From the NCBI GenBank assembly GCA_021234155.1, contig JAJEKV010000060.1:5354323-5418322 (forward strand): 64,000 nucleotides of DNA, written 5' to 3'. Source of the stretch: Isoetes taiwanensis (lineage: Eukaryota > Streptophyta > Lycopodiopsida > Isoetales > Isoetaceae). Position numbers and translations under genes: made by a program. Positions 33,997 to 45,041 of this stretch are shown here, piece by piece (positions within the stretch are counted from its first letter, which is position 1; each line of letters opens with the position of its first letter). The notes beneath the pieces were generated by a model. That model searched no databases. It saw nothing but the letters and a program-made list of their open reading frames with translations, and had not been told where the DNA came from.

Positions 33997-34591
33997 AAAC
34001 ATCTATCCACCAGTGGGCTATCCATGAAAGGAGAAGAGTGAGCAAGTGCACATAATGTTCTTTCATTATCTAGTAACATATCCATACGAGTAGCTATAGA
34101 TGATGTAAGTGAAGATTCTTTAGTATTTATTAACAAACAACTGCTAACATTCTGGACACTCGTAAGAAAGGAGTCAATTATACTTTAGACATTCGTCGAA
34201 AAGTATTTGGTTGAAAGGTACTCGTATTATTTAGATGACCTCCCACAAAGTCGTGAACGTTCTATTGGTGGGCATTCAAATCGTCTGGACATTCTCAACC
34301 AATGGCATGTAGTTCTATGATTCCGTCTTCTACTCCTTTCTTTATCTTGCAAACTGTATTCTTGGCAGATTGCTATCATGTTAATCATCGAGTGGTATTT
34401 AATAATGATGCAATTACCTATCTGTTCTGTTTCCAGATAATGTTGTGCAAAAAAGGTGTAGGCTGTTTTTTATTGTGGACGTTTTTATCTGGAAGGAAGA
34501 ATGCTGCAGAACTGAATTTATTATGGAGTACAATGTTCTTGATGTTTCTATTATCTAAGCCTTTATTATGTAATGCAATATCCTAAGATGG

Positions 34592-35268
34592 CATGGCTTC
34601 AATAATATCCAGTCATATAAGGTTGTAAATGCTTCATACCATGTTGGAATAGGACGGAGTTTGATGGAATGTGAAATATGCCAGAGCACAAGTTCTCGCG
34701 CCTAAGGTAAATTCTATCATAGCTTTTTCAAGATCTGAATTCTCCCAATATCTGTGGCCATGCCTAAAAAAAGAAAAGAAATTTATGGAAAGTACATCTT
34801 TATCACAGTTTAGGCATATTCTAATTTTTAATGCGATTGCTTATAAATTCACCATGGTTTTTTATTTGTGGATTCCAGACGGATTCTATTGATATAGTAC
34901 TTGCAAATCTACTGCAAATGAACCAACAACTACAGTTCAACAAGCTGTATATTTGCAACCTACCCATCTACCCAGGTTCAACCACATCAACTTGATAGCT
35001 TGATACACCACAAGTAATTTCATGGCTTCAGTAATATCCAGTCATATAAGGTTGTAAATTCTTCATACCATGGTGGAATAGGATGGAGTTTGATGGAATG
35101 TGAAATATGCCAGAGCATAAGTTCTCGAACTAAGGTAAATTCTGTCATAGCTTTTTCAAGATCTGGATTCTCCCAATATCTGTGGCCATGCCTAAAAAAA
35201 GAAAAGAAATTTATGGAAAGTACATCTTTATCACAGTTTAGGCATATTCTAATTTCTCAATGCAATTT
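34592..35268 (+). repeat. Two direct repeats of about 250 bp
   Basis: 34592-34840 and 35021-35268 are about 95% alike by eye (catggcttca(a/g)taatatccag ... gcctaaaaaaagaaaagaaa ... cacagtttaggcatattct). Both copies contain an open stretch reading FSQYLWPCLKKEKKF, but no known domain. They are separated by about 180 bp of unrelated sequence and are a local duplication. Confidence 0.8.
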
Positions 35269-35289
35269 CTTGGTGAGAGCTCCTTAAGT

Positions 35290-36783
35290 GTTACTATCCT
35301 TTGGGATATTCATATAATCCCTTGAAATATTCATTTATGGAACTTGATGATGCTTAGGCACTAAAGTAATGGTTGGAAACACTTTGCCCCAACCCTATCT
35401 AGATATCCTAGAAGGAGGTGGCTAGTCAACAATGGTTGGATGCCATTGGACCATTACGGTAGAACAACTCCAAAGAAGGGTAGGCCATTGCCAATTTGAT
35501 AGGCGGGTGGTGCAGACAAATAATCATTGCCATATAGGCGGTAAAGTTTGGCACGAAATAATACTAAAGTTTATACTCGGGAGAAGTTAGAGTAAAGTGT
35601 TGACATTGTGGGGATTTTAACACAAGCAATCACTATTCTCCTCTTCTTGGAAAATGAATGAGATACTCAAGATCTAGAATAGCTCTCTCTTATTGGGTAA
35701 CTTGTTTTGCATGGATTGATGTACTATGTAGCAAGTTGTTGATCCCTCTCATTAACATATGATTTCGATAAACAAACAAACCCAAAGCTCACTCAAAGTG
35801 CCCTTAAATTGTGGGAGCAGGTCCGTCCGCAGGTGCATTCAGCTGGAGGCATCGCCTTGGTGGATCCCGCTTGGACCACACGCAACCGGGGTTCTGGCTC
35901 AACTGCAGCAGGAGGTAAGATAGGGTCTGGAACATGTAAAGGTGGACTTTCAGCAGTAGAATTGCACATTGCACAAATGATAAAACGGTAAAAAGGTTAA
36001 AGGCTTCATAACAGATGGAAGCTTCATTTACTCCTTTCATACCTAGAAAGCGTCAAATATGAAAGCACAATTAATGCTTCAAAGAAATACACATCAAAGT
36101 ATAATTTACTGGCTCTAATTCAAATGTTGCGGGAATGGCTTTCCTCCATTATGTCAAATCGTTCATAATAATGAGTGTTTTGAGTTCAACATCCATAAGC
36201 ATATGGAGCAAAAGGCTAAAAAACAACAAAAAGGTTGTTAAAGTCTGCATAATAGATACGTAACAAACGCCAGGGCCACTTGGAAAATTAGCACTTCTTA
36301 CGGTAGAAACATTGATAGATTGATTACATAATAGTTGTGGAAGGTTTCAAAGGGTGGGCTGTGGATCCAAATGGACAGCTCTAAGGAACAGTCGTAATGT
36401 AGAATGAAACAAGAAAATTATCTTCAGCAAAAACAAAGCTCAATATGTTGCAAAGTGATTGAGCAAAAACACATCTATTAAACTTAAATCACATATTCAA
36501 GAAAAGTGGGACTTATGCAAGTCCCACTCTATGGGTTGCCCAATGAAAAAATCACTTATACCAACATTATATTAGGATATATTTGATAATAGTTAATATG
36601 AGAATGGGGTCAGAATGGGGGTTAGAATGAAAAAGTGACAGAGACACTTATGCGAATATGTATTATCTAATAATTCGAACATGACACATAAGAATCCATA
36701 TATATTATTTGTTCCTAATAAAACAAATACATTTTTATAAGACTGAGCAATGTGCAAATAGGATTTGAATATATACCATATAT
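35290..36783. other. No gene recognised
   Basis: One exon-like patch at 35815-35922 on the plus strand (HSAGGIALVDPAW..., ending GCAGGAG|GTAAG) has a donor-like end but no recognisable domain. The rest is AT-rich non-coding DNA. Confidence 0.3.
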
Positions 36784-36788
36784 ACAGA

Positions 36789-37375
36789 TGTTTGGGGTCT
36801 GGGTTCGGGAACTCCTGGAAGACAGCCCTCTGTGAGGACCCGTGGATCTAACAGGAGAGTCCGGGGGACTATGTCACGCGGGATTTGCAAGAAGAGAAGA
36901 AAAAGAAGAAAACAGAATAAATGAGAGAAAGATGATAAGCTTCCTTGATATCAATGATGAAAATACATGAGCTCTCGCAATGGAGAGAAAACTGGAAGGA
37001 GACAAGACTCAAAAACTCATCTAAAAACTCATGTGCTAACTCTACTCATATATATAGTACAATGGCCTTGGGCCCAATATAGACACTCTGACTGATCTCG
37101 GTGCCGACTCCTGGAAGGAGGCCTGATTTGCAGGAATGTTGGCGGTGCCTCTTGAAGTGCCTCGAATCACGCCGACGCCGACCGACCGGTGACGGGCGCG
37201 CCACTTGTCCGAGCCGCCTTGTTGACTGACCCACGGGCTTTTGATCGCGTGGTTCCGCTGCTTGGTCTTTCATGAGCCTTTGATGGCTGACCATGGGTCG
37301 ATCGAGGATCCTTGAGCTTGACCTGGTCTCGTCAGATGCATGAATAGTCCCGTACCGGGAGGCACGTGACTAACA
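36789..37375 (-). repeat. 3' LTR of the gypsy element
   Basis: 587 bp, TG...CA in the plus orientation written here (TGTTTGGGG...CTAACA). It aligns along its length with 47269-47846. The segment near 37110-37210 is longer than in the partner LTR (for example cctggaaggaggcctgatttgcagg against cggaaggaggcgatttgagg; shown in part). Confidence 0.9.
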
Positions 37376-37384
37376 CCCCCCACC
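37376..37384 (-). promoter_or_regulatory. Polypurine tract
   Basis: On the minus strand GGTGGGGGG directly abuts the 3' LTR, the position where plus-strand DNA synthesis is primed. It confirms the orientation of the element. Confidence 0.7.
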
Positions 37385-37399
37385 AAACGACACTCGAGT

Positions 37400-40300
37400 G
37401 AAGAAAAGGAGGAAGTGTTTCGAGGGCGGAAGCCATCTGTTCGGGAAGTGATCCTCACGGAGTGAGGACGTGCACCATTATGGTACGGGCTTATGAGATC
37501 CCGGCGTGATTGAAGAGCGGGAGGAGTGTTTTGGCCAAGGGCGGGATCTCGCATCAATAAGAAAGCGAGGCGTACCATGTCTTCAAGGGCGGCGTGGGCC
37601 TCAAGAAATGTATTGACATTCCATGAGGAGACAGTCACGAAGGCCAAAGGCACCGACACCGGCATTGGATTGCATGATAAAAAATGGGGACGCCGATTTA
37701 AGGAGCTTAGCAAAATGCATTTGAGAGCAGCGCAAAATCCCGCTTTGAAGATGGGACGGAAGGATCAGGTGAGGTGGAGGCATTCGCAAGAAGGTGTCAA
37801 GACCATGAAGCGCATCCGCACGGTTTTGCCAACCACGCCATTAGCAATGTAGATCCAATTGGTGGTGGTGTGTCGAGTGGCACCTTCTTCCCAATGTGAG
37901 CGGCGAACAAAAGCGTGGATCCCACCAGGAGATCCGTCGAGATCTGAGGTGGTGTCCATCCCGCATGACCATCCATGACCTTGGTCCAAAAAGGAAGGCG
38001 CCAATCGAAAGTCGGGGAACCCGGGCGTGGAGGTACACCTGTGGAAGCATAGGGAGAAGGAACCATGCCCGGGCGTGGGTTGTTGAGCGGTCTCCCCGAA
38101 TTGACCGACAAGATCCGGATCAAGAGCTTGACACCAACGATCCCAAAGAGAAGCGAGAGTCGAGAGTTGACAGAGGGCTATCCCATCCCGTGGGGACCGT
38201 CTTGCTATCCAATGAGCTTGTAATCGATTGTAACCAGAGGTGTGCGATATAAATTTGTGCATAGGGAAGATCCTCGGGATGTCCTAGATACTTTCGATTT
38301 GTTGTAGCTTCCGCTTGCCGAGAGATAAATGATTGGCAAGCTCGGGCATGTACTCTCGATGAAGAGTTTGGTCCGGAAAGGATCCATAAGATATGGATTG
38401 TTGTCCCGGTACCCATTGCACGTGGGGTCACCCTGAAAAAGTGGCGTGGCCCATTTCCAAAGTGTTCCCCCGTATCACCCGGATAGAAATCATGAAATAT
38501 GTAAGCCATGGGCTGAACCACTCGAAGGTGATAAAGTCGGATCGGCACAAGTGTATGAGATCAAAGACCACAAGGGCACAAAGACAACCCTTTGTCTTCA
38601 ATGGAGAGTTACGGCCAACCAAGAAAATCTGCGACCTTTCGGGGAATATCCACGGGACCATCTCGCGCATGCCACTTCGAAAGGAAGAGGTGGCGCCGAG
38701 CAACCACATAATCGTGATAGCGGGAGGGAACTGGGGAAGTCAACGGGCATGCACGTGAAGAATGGCGGTATGGGCGTCAAGTTTTGCTTGAGCCTCATCC
38801 AGATCGAATAGCTTGCTGCGGTATTTGTTCGAGATCACGGATCCGGTTGTCCCTTTCGAAAGCAAAGAAGCGTGGACGGGTCACGGACCCGTTTTCGAGA
38901 AGTGTTGACTGGGAGGAGGATTTCCGAGTATTGAGACGAAGCACACGGCAATCTCCGCATCATCCAAAGATCTTCGTTTCGCACCTCCGTAAGCTGATCT
39001 TGAAGAGAGGTGAACCGAGAGGTCGTGTAGAAAGCCGAGCCGTCCAAGGAGGCGACTTGAGCGTCCCTGCTCAGAAGGTTTTGAACTTGAGTGCTGAAAT
39101 TTTCACACAGTTCGAGTACAAGGCATTGAGCTTAGCAATATCTGGCCCTTGGTACTTCGGGAGAGCGGCTTTGGACTTGTTGTGCTCCAATAAAGTCTGA
39201 ATTTCTGACTCGAGCTGAGCCTGTTGATCTGCGAGTTGGCTGACTTGAGCTTGTGCACTTTTGAGATCTGCATGAGCCTGTAAGAGAGCTTCATGCTTGT
39301 CTTGAAGTTTGGCCTCCAAAGTTGCAACTTGGGCAGTTGCAGCTTGAAGGTCCTGGTGTACCGCATCGAGGCCTCTAGTGCCCGTTGAACCCGCTCATAA
39401 GAGCGTCTTGGGATTCTTGTAACTTGAGAGCAAAGCAGCTTTGAGCATCCTCGGCCGACATCGATACAACAACCCGGCAGGGTGTTGTGGTGGTGGAGCG
39501 GGCTGTTGCCTGGTTTGGGATGTTTGGGAAAAATGGTGTGAAGTGGATGGTGTAGCGGAGGAGGAGACAGTGACATGGGTGTGCTGATTGTGGACATGAC
39601 CAGGGGAAGACGGGCGTGAAGTGCCAACTTGGTGAGTTATTGGGAGGGAGCGCTGAGTGGAATTATGAGAATTTGGTGGTGTGGGAGGGAAGTAATGACG
39701 GATGAGGGCTTGAAAGTGGCCTCCCACAGAAACTTCAGAAATGGAAGTGGTACCCCTAAGGCGGTCCATTTCTTGGAGAAGACGATAGAACATCATTTGG
39801 GGCCAATCTATGTGGTGTTTGGAGTGTGTAGCAGTGAGGACCAGGTTATAGAAAGGCTTATTGATATGGGTGTTCTTGATAGAATACCCAAGGAACTTTC
39901 GCCACAGAAATTTAACAAAGGTTTCGTGAGGCTTGTCGATATTGGTCGACGATGGACATTGGCATGATAAGCGGGTGCACCAAACTCGTGACATCGAGAT
40001 CCTCAGATAGCAGACCATGATACACAAAGGGGTGTGCAAGGGAATATGAAATACCTCGTAAATCAAATGTTGAGTCAACGAAATGGTGGTGCCATCGATT
40101 AAAGTGGTGTAGCCTTTGGGGCTGTTAACGATGGCGATGAACCGCCTAACCGGTCGATTTGGAGCCGGAAGTTCCATTTGAGAGAATTCAGTAAAGCTGG
40201 TGTCGTTCGGCGACTTCTTTATTTGGGCCAACAAAGGGCTTCAACGGAAGTGGGGGCCAAGAAGGATACGATGCAAAAAGGGCCGGATCCTTGGGAGCAA

Positions 40301-40440
40301 AGAGTTTTGAAGTGTAGAAAATCTTAGGGCAGCCATGGTAACGATGTGCGTAAACGAAGAGTGATGCCAAAGGCGGAAGACGAAAGTCGAGCACGGAGGA
40401 CAAAGCCAGGAACGAAAAGGTTTGTTTTAGGGCGCATAAC
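37400..40440 (-). pseudogene. Extra sense-strand coding region between pol and the 3' LTR
   Basis: Overlapping minus-strand frames form a decayed coding region of about 3 kb. First comes FASYPSWPPLPLKPFVGP, then RRFIAIVNSPKGYTTLIDGT and INKPFYNLVLTATHSKHHID (40400-39700). A Pro/Ser/His-rich stretch follows (39650-39480), then an Ala/Gln/Leu heptad segment, HADLKSAQAQVSQLADQQAQ, likely coiled coil (about 39320-39075). After that is a long hydrophobic and Trp-rich part (WLLGATSSFRSGM, CLCALVVFDLIHLC; 38710-37400). It is neither gag nor pol. Plant gypsy elements with an additional ORF at this place are known (Athila/Tat-type, sometimes called env-like), but homology to any of these could not be established from sequence alone. 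Confidence 0.6.
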
Positions 40441-41344
40441 CGGAGGCTAAGAGGTATGAAGAGTCGCGTAAACCGAACCGTTGATGGTGCCAGGTGTCAA
40501 AAGATGCCAAGAAGGGTATTGAGAGGCAAAAATTTGGCTAAGTCCCAAAAACGTAAGGGGGAGAAGCAATGAACGGTGAGGATGAGACGGAAAGAAGGAT
40601 CGGATGTGACAGGTGGCAAAGGACACACATTAATGTTCGACGGGCGTGAAAAGAAGGAATGGCATTCAATGCTGGCAACTCAAAGTGGGATATCATTAAA
40701 AGGAATGTGTCAGAAGGTACCATGGCTAGATATGCGGCGGGAGAAAAGATTCTCATTTTAGAAACAAATTTTGCATTGCAAACACGTTGGCGATTTGTGT
40801 GATTGGTCCACGCCGACAAGGAGTTCCTCGGGTTGGCTATATAAGACGAACCGAGAGAAACGAAGGCATCCGATGGCGCCAAAAAGATGGCCGCCGGGCT
40901 TGAACGAAGATCGCATCGATGCCCACTAACCGCCGAGGGGATCACTTGCAAGATGAATTGTCTGGATCTCTGGCGCTGCCACAACCGTGGCATTCGAATG
41001 GACGGCTGGTGTGCCGGGATGGCTGAACATCCCGACCCGAAGACCAACGGGATGGAGGTGGTTCTGCACCTTCGCTGGGATCCGGAGCAGAACCTCTACC
41101 ATCTCCTCAAGATCACCTCGCTTTCAACCCGAGTAGAGGGTTTTTCCTCTTAGGACTTAGTAAATAGGCTCTCGAGCCCGTTTTTGTATATAGGGCAGTG
41201 CCCATAGCGAAATAGCCGGGCGGCGCCCACATTTTGTAAAAATCTCCACTATAATATAATGTACCGCTTTCTAATCACTTTTCGTGGTGTTTTGCTTCTT
41301 GAACCATCTCGTTTTGTTGATGTTCACTTTTACGTGTGATGAAA

Positions 41345-42491
41345 TGCTTTGAGACGAAAACCATTAACCAATGTAGGTAATGGAGTGCCATCTAACTCAG
41401 CCAGTTGGAAAACGCTTGGTCTAACCACTTGAACAATTTGATAAGGGCCAAGCCAACGAAACTTGAGTTTACCCGAAAAATTTTGTACACGGAATCATAA
41501 AGAAGAACCAAATCGCCTTCTTTGAATGTTTTTGTCTTTGACGCTTGTCATGTAAAGATTTTTGCAAATGTTGTCCATGAAGAACACGAATATAAGCATC
41601 CCGTCAAGTTCATCCAATCGTTTCTAATTGATAGACCCTTTCTTTGAGTGCAATTGTTGGTGGATTATGAGCAAAAAGAGGTTGAAAAACGAGTGTTGGA
41701 AGGATGTATTCAAACGGCATGAGAGCTTCGACCATAAACCAGTTTAAAAGGAGGTGACCGGTAGCAATCTTGAAACAAGTATTGTAGGCCCAAAGAACGT
41801 TGGGAAGTTTTGTCCGCCAATCGTGCGGGAAGCGCCACAAATTTTCTTGAGAATGGTGACCAGCGTTTTGTTGGTGCTTTCTACGCCAAACCATTACCTT
41901 GAGGATAGTAAAGGTGTGCTCTTGTGATGATGTATCGGGGAGATAATCCACGGCTCCTTGATAGTATGATTGATGAAATGAACACCACGGTCACCGACCA
42001 GCCCAGGTGGGGCAAATTTAATCGCGCGGATAATTTGTTGATAGAGGACTCTAGCCGCGGCCGGCTGCGGTGTTATGCGGAAGTGCACAAGCTTCCGCCC
42101 ATTTGGTGGCGTGGTCGGTGAGAACCGTAATGTATCGCACGAAGTGTGCCGCAGGGAGGATCTATAGGTCCCACAAAGTCCATTCCCCATTCTTTGAAGG
42201 GAAGTGGGCGTGGGCGGCCGGCGCGCCAAGGGAAGAGCGTCACGCGGGCGTGGGCGCCCCACCCACCGGCAAAGCGCCACACGTCGGCGTGGCGTGAGCA
42301 TCTTTGAAGAGCGTGGGCCAATAATACCCCGAGAAGGATTTTTGCGTGCGTGGTGTCACCATGAAAATGACCACCACCTGCGCCCCTTGATGAGCTTCGA
42401 ACAATATCGGAACTTCATGAGGTAGAAACACGTCAAAGGATGGTGTCCTTACCCTTTTGTAGAGATGTCCCCGCAACCATGGTGTAGTCAC
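41345..42491 (-). pseudogene. Gypsy integrase region
   Basis: Frameshifted minus-strand pieces include an H2C2-like finger with GYYWPTLFKDA (about 42340), the core block KEWGMDFVGPI with its first catalytic Asp (about 42190), and a later block PHDWRTKLPNVLWAYNT typical of the end of the core (about 41820). The C-terminal domain shows EGDLVLLYDS (about 41530) and LVNGFRLK-like sequence near 41360. The coding part ends near 41340 without a chromodomain. Confidence 0.75.
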
Positions 42492-44117
42492 GGACCTCTC
42501 AGAGAAATTGATGGCGACGGGATTGTCGCTAAGGTGAGAGAGCCGTCTTGCGGTGGGAAGAGCACGTGAGGAGGTACTTGCTGAAAATCATGAAACCAAT
42601 GTGGTGTTGCCGTGACTAAAAAGAGCTGAGCATCGAAAGGCGCTCGAGACTCCGGTTGAGGGATCATCTGTGTGGATGCGTGAAAGATAATCCGAACAAC
42701 ATGAGATTTGCCACCTTTTATGAGCGATTTCAAAAGGAGCAAATTCTTGGAGAAGAAAGGACCCAACGAGCAAGCAATGCGGCCCGTGGGCGTGGACTTG
42801 TTGATCAAATAGAGTAGTGCTTGGTGGTCCACAAAGAACTTGATTTGACTGCCCAAAAGGTAATGACGGAGGCGTTGGACCACGAAAATGAGACCCAAAG
42901 CTTCACGCCGGCGGTGAGAATAGTTGCGCCAGCCCGAATTGAGTTTTTTGGCGAAGCGATTGGGTTTGTCGCAGCGATCATATTCTTTGAGAAAGAACAG
43001 CTCCAATAGCAAACGCCGAGACATCGACATGAACATGAAAGGGCTTGTCCCATTGAGGAGGAACAAGAACCGTGCCCGAGTAAGCAAAAGCTTGTTTGTT
43101 GGAAAGCGACTTCACTGGGAATTCCAAGCCCAGGTGTGGATTCGCCACCCGTGAGTTTATGAATGGGATCTGCAATGGCTGCCGGTCCGGTATGAAGGTG
43201 GAGTAATAATTGACCTTACCGGGGAAAGAGCGTGTCTCCTTGATATTGGCTGGTGCTTGAGCCTTGAGAGCACAACCGATTTGGCAGGATCAGTGGTGAT
43301 ACCGCCTTGGTCGACAACATGGCCTAACAGAACACGTGAGGTGACCCTTAAAAGGTGCATTTTCAGATTGAGACTAATGCCGGACTCATCACATTTACGG
43401 AAGACGAGTTCCAATTTATCCAAATGGTCAGCCATGGAACTCAGAGGCGAGAAGTCATCTTGAAAAATTTGTAAGAAGGGATTTTCCTTTTATGAAATCA
43501 TGAAAAACCGAGAGCATGATGCGTTGAAACGTTGATGGAGAGTTGGATAATCCAAAAGGAACCACCTTGTAGGCAAAAAGTGCCCCACGGGTGGTGAAAG
43601 TGGTCTTGAGTTGATCAGATTCTTTGATTGAGATCTGATTGTAGTTTAAAACCATCCATAAAGGAGTACATCTCATGTCCAGCCACTTCTTCCGTAACCT
43701 GGTGCAGCGGAAGGGAAGTGGAAAATGATCACGCTCCGTGGCCCGATTGAGTTTCAGATAGTCCGCGGGCGCACGCCGGATCTTACCATTGTGCTTAAGG
43801 GCAATGACGATGGGGCTCACCCATTCAGAATGTTTGACCTCATAGATCAAACCTGCAAACAAGGAGTTTGTCAATTTCGCCTTTGACGCGATCACGGTAA
43901 TTAGGGTTGAGCCGGTACTGTCGTTGCTACACTGGTCGTGCATCAGATTTGGTAGGAATGGTGAGTTCCCCCAAGCTTTTGTTGATTCCCCGAAGATCTT
44001 TGTAACTCCAGGCGAAAATGTGTTTGAATTTTTTGAACAGCTTGACGGCCCTGTTACGATAAGGAGCCGGAAGATTTGCAGCAATGCGGACAGGTTGATT
44101 GTTGCCGACGTCCACAA
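42488..44117 (-). pseudogene. Gypsy reverse transcriptase and RNase H
   Basis: RT blocks visible in several frames: SEWVSPIVIALKHNGKIR, FTTRGALFAYKVVPFGLSNS, PSTFQRIM, and SGISLNLKMHLL..ITTDPAK. The YxDD region is frame-damaged near 43440-43480. RNase H follows with FHVHVDVSAFAIGAVLSQ (43050-42990), REALGLIFVVQRLRHYLLGS and KFFVDHQALLYLI. The enzyme would copy element RNA into DNA, but the frameshifts prevent any active product. Confidence 0.8.
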
Positions 44118-44516
44118 TCTCGACTTCTGGAGTCTGAATATGGGGTATTACTTCAGTATCCTGGACAATGTGTGCAGGAGGTTGGAGCATAACCGGATGC
44201 GTGGCACTTTGCGTGGTGAAAAAGAGAGGTTGCTCAGTTTCATCCAGTAGAGGTTGCTTCATGACTGCGTGTACATCAACAGGAGTGGCAGGAGGTTCAG
44301 CATCTGAAAAGTGATCAACGCGTTGGATTCGATTGCAAGGAGCCAGGTAGGGGTCAAGCAAAGCAGCCACAGCCTGGTCCTGATCAAGAGTCATTTCTCC
44401 CCAAGGATCAGCATATTCGGGGTAGGAGGACAGAGGCAGACTCGCAGGTGGAGCCTGAACTTGATAAATATTCTGAGCTTCTTAATCGATTGTTCGAGAG
44501 AGAGGGTTCCGCATTG

Positions 44517-45002
44517 TCAACGTAAATGATCCTGCCTGTTTGCAAGTCCATGGTGGCATTGAGATGACCATCGTTGATGACTAACTCGTCCGCGGCCCAA
44601 GAATGTATACTCTTTGCCCGGGCGGAGAAAAGGTCGCCTACCAAAGATTTCATAGTCACCGGATCTTCGCCAGCCTTTCCAAACTCCAAATTCCATGGGG
44701 AAGCCGGAGATCACCAATGTTGATGTGAAGAATAGGTGACGCTTTGAGGTCGCGCGGATATGGCCATTAGCCAATTTGATGTCATATGGGGCCCGAAAGA
44801 GTTGTGTGATGCCCATTTGTTTGCGGAGTTTATCCGTGATGAGATTGACTGCGCTACCTCCATCTATTTGAACATGGTTGACTTGCTGATTACCCACCGT
44901 GGCATGGACCGTGGGTGTAGAGGTAGCCACAGCCCCAACTAAAACAGTTGGGAGTGGTAACTGGTCCTTGAGAGCAGGACAGAGTTTTAAAATGGTTGCC
45001 AA
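44517..45002 (-). pseudogene. Gypsy aspartic protease region
   Basis: The frame contains VQIDGGSAVNLITDKLRKQM, the D(S/G)G(S/A) active-site loop of retroelement proteases (here DGGSAVN), and downstream HLFFTSTLVISGFPMEFGV. It lies directly after gag and is separated by a stop/frame change from both gag and RT (the linker, 43927-44394, is acidic and Pro-rich). Confidence 0.75.
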
Positions 45003-45041
45003 GCTTAAAGGAATTTTGATCTTGGCGAGCTTCTCTTGGAG

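Noticed and set aside
40887-41153. Plus-strand host gene inside the gypsy element
   Set aside because: The frame has reasonable composition, but no domain, start context or splice support was seen, and it is antisense to the element. It is mentioned only as an open frame.
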